From Stictocephala bisonia (taxonomy: Eukaryota; Arthropoda; Insecta; Hemiptera; Membracidae), in NCBI GenBank assembly GCA_035578905.1, contig JAQJVL010000198.1:1054001-1118000 (forward strand): a stretch of DNA of 64,000 nucleotides, in the 5' to 3' direction. Numbering within the stretch: position 1 is the first letter of the stretch; each line of letters begins with the position of its first letter. The notes under the pieces were generated by a model. It searched no databases. It worked only from the letters and a program-made list of their open reading frames with translations, and was not told the DNA's origin. Made by a program: the position numbers and the translations under genes. This document shows positions 11,656 to 53,775 of this stretch, in pieces.

Positions 11656-11930
11656 AAAAAAGGTCGGTAGCGTAGTTGGTTCAATCCCAGCTTCATGTGC
11701 TAAAGGTTCTCAGTTCGATCCCAATCAGAGTCAATACATTTTGAGAAGGATTAGCTGATAACCACCGGCTGTTCATTTGTCATTGGGCTATTAATTAATG
11801 ACACTTTCTAAGGAATAGTCGGCCTTAGTTTGTAACAATGACTACATTCGCTCATCTACACTCATCACACTCATTCGAAATCCATATTCGCCCATATCTT
11901 GACGATCGGCGTCTTATAAATAAATAATAA
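11656..11930 (+). mobile_element. SINE-A copy, apparently full length
   Basis: Head with GGTAGCGTAGTTGGTT (A box), CAGCTTCATG (Met-like anticodon loop) and CAGTTCGATCCC (B box). The body ends GACGATCGGCGTCTTATAAA with an AT-rich tail. Confidence 0.8.
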
Positions 11931-14357
11931 AAATCACACTCATTAAGCCCTCATCTCTACGATCAGCGTCTTAGAGATGAATAATGATAAACATTAGCGC
12001 TGATATGTGTTTGAAAGTCAGTCTTGTTATAGTTGGCGATATTATTATGTTTATTTGACTAAATAATATCACGCTCTGATAAACTGCAAGGAACCAGCTT
12101 AGAGCAATTGATCAGTTGGTTTAAATCTTTTGGATTGACCATGCTGTCAATACTTGATAGCCATACCAAACAGCCGTTAGTGTATTAAGGAATTGGATAT
12201 TCAAATCGTGCCTAAAAATGATCAATTTTATTCATGTGCAAATCAAGTTCATTAACACACTCTGCTAGTTCTCTATGGTTTTCAGGTCATTTGCTATGGA
12301 GAGTGTATATCTAATCAATAAACATTTGAAAGTAGTTAACAACTCCTGCATCATTGATATTTTATTTAATTTCAATATCAATCTAGTTTACAGATGTTTG
12401 TAAAGTATTGTTTTATTATTGACATAAATAATTTTATACCAAATTAATACAGAGCAAAACTTTGATTATTTTTTTGACCTGCAAAAAACCAGTGTGGGAA
12501 CACCGTTCCCACTCCACCACACCACTGATCAACTCCAAAGACCTAAACTATGATAGACATTTAATTCAGTACTTATGTATTCAGACAAATGATTCCAGCT
12601 TACTGTGAATATTAGTGAATTGAGCATACTAAATTAATGCGAACAGCTGAGTTAAGAAAATAAATATTTTGGTTCTCAGCCTCGCTTCATTGTTTTCTGC
12701 CCTAGGGCACTTGTACACCAATAAAGTTAACCACTTAACAATTGTGGTATAAGCCTCAAAGAAGTATTTTTAATAATGCAGTTAAATTATTTTAACTTGT
12801 CTTTGTTAAATGTGTTGGTGAGCCATTTAGTAATTATCTGTTAGAAGTGAGTATCAGGTAACATAATAACAAAATACTTACTATTACAACATTTATTCAA
12901 AAATATACAATATAATATAACAAAATTAAAATGTATACATGAGGTAGCAAAATGATACATGAATACAAAATTATGGTCCCTTGAATTTTTGTCCAGTAAA
13001 TATATATTACCTGGTACAACATATTACAATACAATCTTAAGTATTTTAAATATTCAAGAAAAATATACATAGTGTTATAAGTGCTGGTATATTATAAAAT
13101 ACTTACAGAACTATCCCTTTGTAAGTAAATAAAAAAAAATATATATATAAAAACACTTGAGTACCAGTATCTAATTCTTTAAGCAAATTTCCCGAGCTAA
13201 GAAGAAGATAGGATAGCTTGATTACATTCATTTTAAAGCTTATGTGCTAAATAAGGCGGGAAAAATATAGAAATGTAAAAAATGACTAAGGTTCCACTCC
13301 ACTGGCTCTAAAAGATCCAATGATTTCCTATTACTACAGTGTTTTTATTGATACATTTAACAGCTGTTTATGTTTATGCTGGTGTAAACATTGTGTACAC
13401 TTTTGGTCCAGTTTTGAAATGGTTTTATCTAACTACAAAAACATGAATTCCACTTCAGAAGTAATCATAATTCATTTTAAACCTGAAAATATCTCCAATA
13501 TATAAGGCAAGTTTATGGTGAAGTTATTTATTCTTTAATTTTCAACAATTTAAAATGGTTTAGTACTGAACTAAAGTTATATTGTTTCATTGTACTTTGT
13601 TACAGAATGTGTTTATGTTATCTTTTAAAAGGGATGATTGTAATTTGTTACTGTCTGAATGCTTTTTTATTAAGTGTACTACTGATTATTATAAATGTAC
13701 TTTTAAATGTTTATAACTATATATATTTCAGTAATTATTTTTTCTCCTTTCAAATGTAAACAGGAATGTTGTCCAAATGTGCTTTTTATATAATAGAATC
13801 ACTGTAATGGCTAACTATTATGTGGTAGAACATTAACAATTTATTAGTCTTTATGTTGATTGTCAGGAGTGGGGGTAATTCTGTTGAGGAAATTATCTTA
13901 TGAGAAAATTAACTCATTTTGTTCTACAACTTTTGAGTAGAAGTGTTGCAAAAATCAACCAACTTATGTGTAGTAAGCCTAAGTAAAAATTGTTCTGTAA
14001 GCTTGTTGCCATAAAAATTTACTGATGGCACCAAGAATTTATGATCAGTATTTGTTTTTTGTGAACTACTGCCTTAAGAGTTTAAGAGCTTTATTATTCC
14101 AGACCGCCAGTGTAACTAGCAGGAAATCTCAAGTGAACCCAGTGTTGACATTTTGGGAATAGGAGCTCCTGAATACAAACAAATCCTACTTTGTAAAAAC
14201 CGATTTAGAAATCAACAGAAAATAAATGTAGAACTCTTTTGTTGGATAAATAGCTATTATTTCAATTTATTCATTTTTTTACTTTTCAACTGTTAGTACA
14301 TAAATACTAGGTAAATATACCGTTACAGCCAACATTAATTTCAGAAAGTTAAAAAAT
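11931..14357. other. AT-rich non-coding stretch
   Basis: No coding seen. Around 12886-13160 the plus strand has ACATTTATTCAAAAATATAC, which on the - strand gives an AATAAA and looks like the 3' end of a - strand transcript. It could be a distal 3' UTR end of the transporter gene, but nothing else supports that. Confidence 0.35.
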
Positions 14358-14470
14358 CATTACTAATAACTAAAGCTTCTGGTAACGACAGTGTCAATGT
14401 GTTATTTACATCACCAAAATTGTTATAAATAACACACAGTCATTACCAGAAGCTTTATTTATTAGTAATG
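14358..14470. repeat. short palindromic repeat
   Basis: Arms 14358-14389 and 14439-14470 (CTAAAGCTTCTGGTAACGAC against GTCATTACCAGAAGCTTTA) fold on each other around a loop that itself contains GTGTTATTTA/TAAATAACAC. Confidence 0.75.
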
Positions 14471-15435
14471 ATACCAGCCACTTAAGCCTACAAAATAAAA
14501 TTAAAAAATCAATTTTCATGGAAAAATACTGTATTCTAGTATTTATTTAATCTTATTATTTCATCTAATTGAGTTCACTCAATTTTTCAAATGTTAACAT
14601 GAGTGAAATAACTATTGATAAATTCAGACATTTTATAGTCTTTAATAAACTACACAAATATTAAAACTAAACATGTCTGAGAAAATATAAAAGGCAATGA
14701 AATACGATTTCATCTCATTTGTAGAAATTCCAAGTTGAGTCCAACCATTAAAATTTACCACTTTGATAAATAATGGTTGGCATTCAAAGAGTTCTTTATT
14801 TAACTATTAGCTGATAGTGTAATCAGAAATGTTAAGTGATAACTACGATTCTCTAAACAAAAAAAAACAGCTGTTACAAATGTGCTATGGTTGAACAACA
14901 GTATCATTACTTGAAATTCTATATACTATTCGTATTGTAACAGAGTAAATGATATAACCCACAGATCTGGCCAAACAATTGACTATAGAACTATAGAAAC
15001 AAACAGAGCTCAGATATTAGTTTCTTCACCTTGTTCTTAAGAGAGGCAGAGAGAGGGAAACCTCTGATGCTACCTCTGAAGATAATACAAGAACTTATTT
15101 CATAGGGCAGGAAAACCGGCTAAAAGAGGCACATGTGACTATAGTCTTTTTTTCTTTTATAGTCAGTGCTAAAATACACAAACAAGTTACAGCAATAATA
15201 AAAGTGGGCTTTTTAAAGACAGTTCATAAAAAAGTTCTCTAAATCCTTGATATAAAGTTGTCTTAGTTTTAATAAACCACTCTCCTTTATGCTTTTTTAC
15301 AAACGTAAAGTTATCAGTAAGCGATATCGGAATCAAGGCCGACTTACATGTTTCAACATAAAACTGTTATGCCAATACAGTTAGAAAATGTTGCATTAGA
15401 TACATACAACATTTTGTAGATTTACTGATTCATTC
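14471..15435. other. non-coding stretch, nothing recognised
   Basis: AT-rich sequence with no coding, repeat or RNA signal I can support. Confidence 0.35.
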
Positions 15436-15697
15436 ATTATGAAGACGCCGATCGTTAAGATATGGGCGAATGAGTGTAGATGAACGAGTGTAATCATTGT
15501 TCCTAACTAATGTTGACTGTTTTCAGAAAGAGCTATTTATTAACAGCCTAATAGCCAGGGCAACTAAGGAACCTACAGCTTTACGTGGAATCTGAACCAC
15601 GTAGTATTGGTCTGATTTACAGCTAACTGACACTCAGTTCACTTCCCTACAAAACATCTGAACCTTGACTACCATCCAACATGAACATCCCAGACTT

Positions 15698-17068
15698 TTT
15701 TTGTGTTTTGTGGTAGCTGCTATAGCTGGGAGATTACAAAATCGTGAAAATCCAGCTAATACTGTGCCAGGCTGATAACATTTTATCTCTGTCGTGAAAA
15801 AAGCTCTTTTAGACAGCTGAAGGATGGGCCTGTACTTGCTCCAATTTTATTCATCGTGTATACTGCTGACATCCCAATCACAACGTCTAGACAATTTATA
15901 TATCCGGATGATATAGCTTTAGCTTACCAACATAAGAACTTTACAACTACTGAAAAAACACTTACAAGTGACCTTGCAGCCCTTGAAGAATATTTTAGAA
16001 CCTGGAAGCTGAATCCTAACCCATCAAAAATCGAAGTAGCATGCTTCCACTTAAGTAACAGACTGGCCAATCGAAAATTGAACATCTTCCTAAATGGTGT
16101 AAAACTCCATCATAATGAGCATCCACAGTACCTGGGAGTAACGTTAGATTGATCGCTGACCTTTAAAAGCCATCTTAAAAAACAGCAGGTAAAATTAAAA
16201 CCAGGGCAAATGTATTACATCAAATTGCCGGAACAACTTGAGGAGCCAACATACACGACCTGCATACTACTGCTTTGTCACTGGTCTGTTCAACTGCTGA
16301 ATATAGTGCTCCCGTTTGGCTAAGTAGTGTTCATACTAAAGTGGTCGATGTTCTGCTTAATAGGGTCATGAGAGCTATTAGTGGCACTCTCATGTCAACT
16401 CCACTTTCTTGGTTCCCAGTTCTGTGCAATATAGCTCCTCCAGAGATAATATGTCAGGCGGCACTACTCAAAGAATTCAGTAAGATCTGGAATACCCCGC
16501 ACCTACCCACTATACAGGATCTCTCACGTCAGAACGGTCGCTTAAAATCTCAAAACTCACCTCTAGGTACTTCTTTCCATTTGAGCAGATCAAACTTCTC
16601 GCCCAATACCAACTGGGCCATAGCGTGAAACAGTTTTGATGGACGTAATAAGTTCCTTATTAACGATCCGTCAATACCTAAAGGTGGGATGAACCTCCCT
16701 CGTAGGGAATGGACACTGTTAAATCGGTTCCGAACTGGCGTTGACAGATGCAATTACTGGAAGTATAAATGGGGATTGTCAGTAGATCAGTCATGTGATT
16801 GCGAGGAGTATATCCAAACAATGGATCACATAGTTACAGAGTACCCCCTGCACTCTTTTAGGGAAGGATTGGTCAGCATACACAGAATCAGCGAGGCAAG
16901 TGTTATATGGCTCGATGGATTTAACTTAGCTATGTGACAGATCACTTTACATTTTATAATCAATGACTATATAATCATGACTTTTGGATATATCGCAGCT
17001 TTATAATTAACAAATGGTAGCTGAAAACAATTCATACAATATATATATATATATATATATACATATAT
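15698..17068 (+). mobile_element. jockey-like non-LTR retrotransposon, 5'-truncated
   Basis: A LINE fragment with reverse-transcriptase pieces in shifted frames, ending in a roughly 30-bp AT run (about 17038-17068). It is flanked by the 11-bp target duplication ATCCCAGACTT (15687-15697 and 17069-17079). The insertion lies inside a SINE-B copy. Only the last part of ORF2 is kept, as expected from incomplete reverse transcription. Confidence 0.82.
15800..16937 (+). pseudogene. jockey-like reverse transcriptase C-terminal fragment
   Basis: Pieces in order: GPVLAPILFIVYTADIP (the usual PQGS.LAP motif with P and Q lost), FIYPDDIALAYQ (the catalytic F.DD box, here YPDD), LNGVKLHHNEHPQYLGVTLD, then in another frame EYSAPVWLSS, MRAISGTLMSTPLSWFP and NIAPPEI. 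A cysteine-containing tail with SCDCEEYIQTMDHIVTEYP follows. These are the thumb and C-terminal segments of jockey/CR1 type ORF2. Stops and frame changes make it inactive. A more decayed relative lies at 45140-45800. Confidence 0.82.
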
Positions 17069-17213
17069 ATCCCAGACTTCTCTAGTAGTGTCCAAGTTGA
17101 TGGCTACCATTGAGCAAATGCCATGTTGGTATTGAGAGGACCGAGCATAGAACCTATCGTCTACAATGTCCTCAACACAAGACAGCACTGCGCCACCAGT
17201 GCCGACAAATAAA

Positions 17214-17602
17214 ATTGTTTGTTTATTCTTATGAGAACAACAAGAGAAATTGTCAGTGTATAAAACATAAAACTCTTTATTTTTAGATGAAGGATTTCTG
17301 TATAAACAATCCCCACAATGAGGAGGACCAATTTATGGAGGAGTTTATAACTGTGTTTGTTTATTGTTATACTAACAGTGTTCTAAAACTTCTTATTCAA
17401 ACAGTGTTACTTGTCCACTGAGTAAAGTAGAACACTGAATACCAATTTTGGTGAGCTAATTTTTATTTTAACTAAGAATAAAATGATGTAGGCTAAGTTG
17501 TGATCATATTTTAGTTTTACTTAACAACTTCATTTTACAACTTGATTTACACAAATTAATCCTATAGACTGCATTATTAGTATTTCTCTAGACTCAATTT
17601 AA
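17214..17602. other. non-coding spacer
   Basis: Nothing recognised between the SINE-B head and the TTAA of the next MITE. Confidence 0.35.
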
Positions 17603-18243
17603 CCCTTTGCATGTGGCAAACGAATATAACCCAGCCTCTACTTTGCTTCAAACGTGGTAAACGAAGATATCCGAAATGAAATATTTCTGTCGATAGTATA
17701 AATAATAGTTCCTAAAACTTCCGCTAAAATGCAGCATCAACTTAGACATATCTTTGGCTAACTCCCTCAGCCTATAAAAAAAGTAAATCGTCTATGAATG
17801 AAAAGGGACAGAGCAGTCAACTAGAGCGTGCATGGGCACGGCTCTATCTCCTGTCTTTGCACACACGTAAAACGAAAATATCCTCTTTCTGTCGCTCCAC
17901 CCAAGCACATTGTTTTCAACAATTATTGTTCTTTTTCTCAGTTTTCTAGTTTTCAGTTATTTTGTTGTAGTTATTATTGTATCATAAATGAAAGATACTG
18001 TTAAAAGTTTCAACTAAAATGTTGATAATTTTTTATATATATGTACTTTTCTTATAGTTGTACATCTACAATAAAATAGCGTTAAAAGTTGTAATTGTTA
18101 CTTTAAATATAAATTTATATATTTTTATGTACCTTTATGTTTCTAAAACTTAAAAAAATTAACTTCACATTTCATTAAAACATTTTTTTAAATAAGTACG
18201 TGTTACTTTAAAATAGGGTAAATTAATCACCGCGTGCAAAGGG
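17603..18243. mobile_element. piggyBac-type MITE with TTAA target sites
   Basis: Starts CCCTTTGCATGTGG and ends in the complement CCGCGTGCAAAGGG; TTAA is directly outside both ends (17599-17602 and 18244-18247). 641 bp, no transposase. Diverged subterminal motifs (AACGAAGATATCC, AACGAAAATATCC) lie inside each end. Confidence 0.85.
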
Positions 18244-18859
18244 TTAAGTCATCAATCAGCTGTTAAATTTTTTCAGTCAAACTGACTCATCCATAGTGTT
18301 AATGTTATTAGGAATGATTTGATTTAACGCATCAAAAACTATTTTGGTATAATTGTTATGATGTTGACTTAAAATAAATTATTCTAAAATTTAATCAATT
18401 AACCTCACAGATATACCAAAGATACATATATCTCCAACAATGGAGTTTCTCTAATGAATCGTACCACAACAGGTAAGAACATGGACTCCCACCTCTAGAG
18501 TATGTTTATTATATTCAGTTTAGTGATAAATAATGTAGAATTGGTGATTTTGTTGTTAAAATCATAAAAAATTAATATACTTTGTGTTAACTATTCAATT
18601 AATCACAGTCTGTGTTTTATTTATTATCATATTATTTTTCAGAGAATATTAAATAATAAGGAACAAAATTATGAATGATTAATATTAAAGCTTTAAGCTT
18701 AATATACAAAACCTAAATTAACAATTATATCTACAATAAAGTTGTACTGTATTTACATATTAACATAAATTAATACTAATATAAATTTGATACATACACA
18801 GCTTTTATTAATATTGTATGGATGAATCCAGCAAATTTTTATGCCAAAGTGAACATTAA

Positions 18860-19448
18860 CCCTTAAAACATGACTAACTCCTGTAATGGCCTCATGACCT
18901 AGAGTTAGACCATAGATACTGCCTATAAACGCATCATGTTATATCATTGTATAATTTTATTTTTAGTTCATGAAACACATATCCACTGTTGTAGTAATGT
19001 TCATATGGTAGGGTTAGTGTATCCAGTGTTCACGTGGTCCATTTCATCGACTGATTCGTGTTTCTACTTCTTTTTATATTGCTTTTGTAATTTTCTTCAC
19101 TTTGTTATTCATAATGCGTTTTATTATTTCCTATGTTATTTTATTTAACAATTTCATTTTATCATACATATACATGTGTGCTTGTGAATGTTTAATTTAT
19201 GTGCGATTTTCACTACTATACAATATTTTTTTGTTTTTCATATATGTGTTTACATATACGAGGTTTTATTTGTAAATACTTAAGTTTTATATAATCAGTG
19301 TTGTAAAGAATCAATTTAACATATAAATATAATTTTTTCCTTTTTTATGCTGTAAAACTCCTAACATGAAACTAAAATGAGAAGATGTATAGTTTATGTT
19401 TTAAATAAAATAAGTATTTTACCAAAGATTAGAACAGCGCTTTAAGGG
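18860..19448. mobile_element. second TTAA-type MITE (piggyBac-like)
   Basis: Begins CCCTTAAAACATG after TTAA (18856-18859) and ends GCGCTTTAAGGG followed by TTAC, one base off TTAA. 589 bp, AT-rich, non-coding. It lies just downstream of the transporter stop codon, possibly within its 3' UTR. Confidence 0.65.
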
Positions 19449-19638
19449 TTACGTTAACTTATTTACAAATTTTGTCATAGATTGCTCTTTAAAACTATTC
19501 TTAAAACTAATCTAGACTAAAAAAAATAAATGGTAACATAATATTTTGAATAAATTAAATCTAAATACTGTACATATTGACAGATCACAGTATACAAATG
19601 TACGACACAAGCTGTATGTATGTTCACAAAGCAGCCGT

Positions 19639-49173
<29,535 letters not shown>

Positions 49174-49439
49174 CTGCAACAAAAAACAGACAAATCACAA
49201 TAACTCAAAACGTGTTTGCTTGCTGTGGTATTTTAGTTAAAACAATAAATGATTTTTTTAATTCATCGAACCCTAAATCTATGATTTAAGGTATATAGCT
49301 GATTGTCCTTTTGAGCATGAATGAAATGAAAGTTTAGATTACCTTCTTCTTCAAGTATGAAATGAGGTACGTGCAGGGATAATGATGCTGTTCCCCATGA
49401 GTTCAGACTATACATAGTACCTACAACTTTAACCTGCAT

Positions 49440-49975
49440 TAAAAGTAGAAAATAATGCCATTGGTCTCAATATTCAGAAGGCACTCGACAAGCTTCCTTA
49501 CCATGTATTTCGAAATAAACTCCTTTCCTTTGGATTTTCTCCGTATTTTATTCAGTGGATAAAATCTGAATTGTTGGGAAGGACAATGACAGTATGATTT
49601 GGAAGCGTGTATTCAGAGAACTTTGATACCAGTTCAGGAGGGCCACAAGGCTCTAATATGGGACCTTTATTTTTCTCATCATTTATTAACGACCAGGTAT
49701 AATTTGTCACCAAGTATATTATGACAAGCACAATTATTCCACACTGTATAAGACACACTGACTTTGACACCTTGAGTATGCCGCTGTTATTTGGAATAGG
49801 GACTGGGGTGGACACAGATGTTAAGTTGTGATGTTAAGCTTTCGAAGCTGGATGAAGTGGAAGTGCATGTAGAACTTAATTTATCAACCTTATTAGCATG
49901 TCGAACTGTTACTGACTTGTTAACAATTTTTAAAGTGTTTCACGGCCACAATGGTTTGGTGGATTGGTATAAGAG
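49440..49975 (+). pseudogene. non-LTR reverse transcriptase fragment
   Basis: Plus-strand frames read KALDKLPYHVFRNKLLSFGF, FIQWIKSELLGRT, FGSVYSENFDTSSGGPQGSN and MGPLFFSSFINDQV, the RT finger/palm motif with GGPQGS. After a deletion, LACRTVTDLLTIFKVFHGHN follows, typical of the post-RT part of jockey/CR1 ORF2. The - strand open frame over the same bases is its shadow. Confidence 0.75.
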
Positions 49976-50996
49976 AACCAGAATATACTGTTTACTCAAC
50001 AGATCCATTTGTTTTTTTTTTTTTTTTTATATATTTTTGAGTATGTGATCCAGTAGTCAGATGTGCTGATATTGCAAACAGGTTTCACAACCAAGAAATT
50101 TTTCTGTGACGATTATGTTCTGTTTCTCTAAAGATTATACAGAATTTAAATGTTACTTTAAGAACTAGCAACTTTTTGCTTAGTAATAATAACAATAAAA
50201 TGGAGTTTCCGTAGATTAAAACAAATATTTTATTTATTGTTTATTTTTGTGCTTAAAAATTAGAGCTAAAAAAGGTTCACAGCACATATTTAGTGTATCA
50301 GTGTGGCTACTGATCGAAGTATGTGTGTGTGTATGTTAGATTGCGTACTTGTTTGTGTGCGTGAGTATGTAGGTAAGGGCAGTGAATGCGAGTATGAATG
50401 AAGTGTGAGTAGGGTATGCGTAGTGTGTTTGCGGAACCAATTCTCTGTTTAGATGAGTTTTTCCCCCAGATCCAAGCAATAAACTCTACCAACTTATAAA
50501 CGCATAAGTACATTTAATATATAAATAAGTATTTTTTTCTTCAAAGTTAAAATTTTGTAACTGTAGTTCTCATAAATTGTATATCCTTTATAAATTGTTA
50601 GAATATAAATACAATTGTCAAATATGTTAGCTGATATAGAGCTGTAGCCCATGTGGAGAAATTTCAAGTTACTTTTTTTTTATTTCTATTTTATATTGTA
50701 TTATTTCATTTACTGAAATAAATTGATTTTAATTTCATTTCAGTGCACATTGCAGACTTGATGAAGGTGGGTAGACGTGGGAGCACTTACAGTCCAGTCA
50801 CTTGTCAATTATTTGCTTCAATTAGAGGAAGACATTTATTTAGCTGTCCTTCATATAGCCAATTTGACTCTATAGTTGCAAGTAAGCCCTTCCTTGAAAG
50901 ATAATGGCTGTATGGTGTACTTGGTGGTCAATATCATATCAAACCATTCACATCTCGATCTATTTCAGATAACAATACAAACAGAATTATAAACTA
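49976..50996. other. AT-rich non-coding stretch
   Basis: Upstream of the first visible transporter exon, so either intron or flank. GT-rich run near 50315-50360. Nothing else recognised. Confidence 0.35.
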
Positions 50997-51490
50997 CTAG
51001 CTGAACCCGGCGGACGTTGTCTCACCTTTCATTTTTCATTGACATACCAAAATAAAGCAATAAAAAGAATTATAGAAAAAAAACATTATTTATTAAATGA
51101 GTGCAAGAGGGTAAACAATATTTTTGGTCTTCTTATTTGGTGTATAAATGTAAAGGTTTTTTGTAGTGTGTGCTACACTCTCAAGGTGAAATGTAGAACT
51201 ACAATAAATCAAAACATATACAGTACTGTTGTTGTTGTGAGAACTTCAATCTGCTTATGGCATGTGAAACTACATTAAACCACACAGTCATATGTTTTTT
51301 GTAAACAATTCAGATTCTCCATTTGAATAACATGGGATCTTTAGGAGCCCGTGGGGCGGGACCCTGTGGACGGATCTGCATCAAACTTCACAGAAACCAT
51401 CTCGGGAGTATACAGGACAACATCCTAAAGTTTCATGGCGATCGGTTGGATGGTTTGGCAGCGCATAAACTTCAAACATATATATATATA
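50997..51490 (-). mobile_element. Helitron, 5'-truncated, with a different 3' end
   Basis: On the - strand it ends CAACGTCCGCCGGGTTCAG then CTAG (plus-strand CTAG at 50997-51000). Its 5' 350 bases match the Helitron at 51491-52086, but its last 150 bases do not. The first about 30 bases are missing where it meets the neighbouring Helitron. Confidence 0.75.
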
Positions 51491-52086
51491 CTAGCTGTAC
51501 CCGCCCGCTTCGCCGTTCATAATATTGAGTTTGATTTAGATTTTAGAACCTAATAGCTGAAAGAATTCCAGCATTTTTGCTTCTTCTACCAATATTAGAT
51601 TTTTTAGGAGGCATGTCATAAAAATTAAACTGCAAAACAAATAATTATTTATTTTTTATTTTCACGTTTCACCACATGTTTTAATTACCGAGTAAAAAAG
51701 GTTAACACCAAATACAGATCACCTGATCAAGTAAAAGTAGTGTGTGCTACACTCTCAAGGTGAAATGTAGAACTACAATAAATCAAAACATATACAGTAC
51801 TGTTGTTGTGAGAACTTCAATCTGCTTATGGCATGTGAAACTACATTAAAACCACATAATCATATGTTTTTTGTAAACAATTCAGATTCTCCATTTGAAT
51901 AACATGGGATCTTTAGGAGCCCGTGGGGTGGGACCCTGTGGACGGATCTGCATCAAACTTCACAGAAACCATCTCGGGAGTATACAGGACAACATCCTAA
52001 AGTTTCATGGCGATCGGTTGGATGGTTTGGCAGCGCATAAACTTCAAACATATATATATACAAACATCCTCTTTTATAAATATAGA
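51491..52086 (-). mobile_element. Helitron, second family, complete
   Basis: On the - strand it starts TCTATATTTATAAAAGAGGA (right end 52086, preceded by A) and ends GGCGAAGCGGGCGGGTACAG, CTAG (left end 51491). Same family as 36137-36721. Its end joins directly to the truncated copy on its left. Confidence 0.83.
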
Positions 52087-53140
52087 TTCCATTCTGGCAT
52101 TTGTCATATAATTTGAACTTGTAGAGAATAACATCCAAAATAATAATGAATCAGGAATAACTTTTTGGATCTTCACTACTTTTATCCCAGTGACTTCCTG
52201 AATATCCAAAGCCGGCGCTTAATAACACACACTTATTAAATCTGCACACATCTTCATTGTGCGAGTAAATTTTTGATGCAATTGCGTATGTTTTCATGAA
52301 TTCCATATCATAAAAAAGATTATATATTGTAATTTCAAAGATCTGATTTTGATTGTTTTAATATAAAAATGTATGCTTAATTTTGTTGTTTGTATTTTAA
52401 TTCATTATTAACAATTTTTTTTAAATTTGGGTTAGGAAACCAACATCAAAATACGCATAAATGTAGTCATGTGGCATATCAGAGTGAAACTGATTTTTGT
52501 TAGGGTAAAAGCTTCAAATTGGGATAAACATAACTCACATCGTAAGAAAATTAGAGGATATTCCGTAACTGTCAAAATGTTCCAAAAAATTTCCGCCATT
52601 TTGAAACAAATTAAGATTATTGAGATTACACAAACGATTTTCTTTCAACAAAATTTGTTAAATGGTGTATTACTTGACCCATGTTTACATTTAAAAATTT
52701 CGAGATTCAAATTCACGACCATTATTTTTGGATGACACTGTTTATAGATTGTGATGAAAATAATTTTAATGTAAACGCCATATGGTGTTTATGGGGAATA
52801 CTGTTGTTTTATGGAACTAGACCAAACCTTTCAACCGCTATGAATGCTGTATGGTGGTCTGCCTCACGCTGTATATTTACACTTCCCACCTGAGAGACAA
52901 TCCCTTACTGTATTTTGGAAGTAATTATAGGCTAATGTGTCATACTTTCGGACTCAGAATGTTGTGCTTCAGGCTATAATAAAGTAGGGTTCACATCTTC
53001 AAAACATTCCCATAAGCAAGTTAGCATTTCACTATGTAAAACCATACGTTTAAAATGTAATCTTATTTATAACCAATACGAAATTAGATTGATGAATAAA
53101 GAGAGACAGAGAGAAGCTTGTTCACCTCACACCTGGACTG
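52087..53140. other. non-coding stretch, diffuse repeats
   Basis: Contains phrases seen in many decayed insect elements (ATTTCCGCCATTTTGAAAC near 52590; compare 61985 and 62130), but no boundaries can be set. Confidence 0.35.
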
Positions 53141-53144
53141 CCCT

Positions 53145-53450
53145 GCCCGGAGGTAATCGGAGTAGACTGGAATGCTATTTCGTGACCTGTATGCTAAAAT
53201 GACAGGCCGCATTCCTGAAAACCACAACAAACCACTCCAATCTCGTCTACTAGCATTTCACGTCTCCATTAGCAGGTGGCACCTTTACTTCACGGAGCCC
53301 TCCCTCGCTTGGGCTTCTCTGCCCGGAAGTAACCGGAGTCGACTGGAATGCCATTTTGTGATCTACATGCTGGAATGACAGGCCGCATTCCTGGTAACCA
53401 CAACAAACCGCTCCAATCTCGTCTACTAGCATTTCACGTCTCCATTAGTA
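53145..53450. repeat. 176-bp tandem duplication
   Basis: GCCCGGAGGTAATCGGAGTA at 53145 recurs as GCCCGGAAGTAACCGGAGTC at 53321. About 130 bases match, to CATTTCACGTCTCCATTAG. Confidence 0.85.
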
Positions 53451-53514
53451 GATTACCTTCTTAGTAAACCTTAGCCTTACTTGTATTTATTTATTTATTT
53501 ATTTTTCATTTATT

Positions 53515-53775
53515 CATAAGACGCCGATCGTCAAGATATGGGCGAATATGGATTTCGATTGAGTGTGATGAGTGTAGATGAGCGAATGTAGTCATTGTTA
53601 CAAACTAAGGCCGACTATTCCTTAGAAAGTGTCATTAATTAATAGCCCAATGACAAATGAACAGCCGGTGATTATCAGCTGATCCTTCTCAAAATGTATT
53701 GACTCTGATTGGGATCGAACTGAGAACCTTTAGCACATGAAGATGGGATTGAACCAACTACGCTACCGACCAATA
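53515..53775 (-). mobile_element. SINE-A copy, near full length
   Basis: Starts after an ATTT-repeat tail with GACGCCGATCGTCAAGATAT and ends with the tRNA-like head on the - strand (GGTAGCGTAGTTGGTTCAAT). Confidence 0.83.

Larger units (their letters stand above)
15440..17213 (-). mobile_element. SINE-B copy split by a LINE insertion
   Basis: 15440-15697 is the 3' and middle part of a - strand SINE-B (ACGCCGATCGTTAAGATATG, TGGAATCTGAACCACGTAG). 17069-17213 is its head (TAGTAGTGTCCAAGTTGATG, CGCCACCAGTGCCGAC). The two parts share the 11 bases ATCCCAGACTT at the break, which is the target duplication of the LINE between them. Confidence 0.82.

Noticed and set aside
49552..49815. - strand open frame of 87 codons with a hydrophobic stretch
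   Set aside because: Antisense shadow of the + strand reverse-transcriptase fragment.
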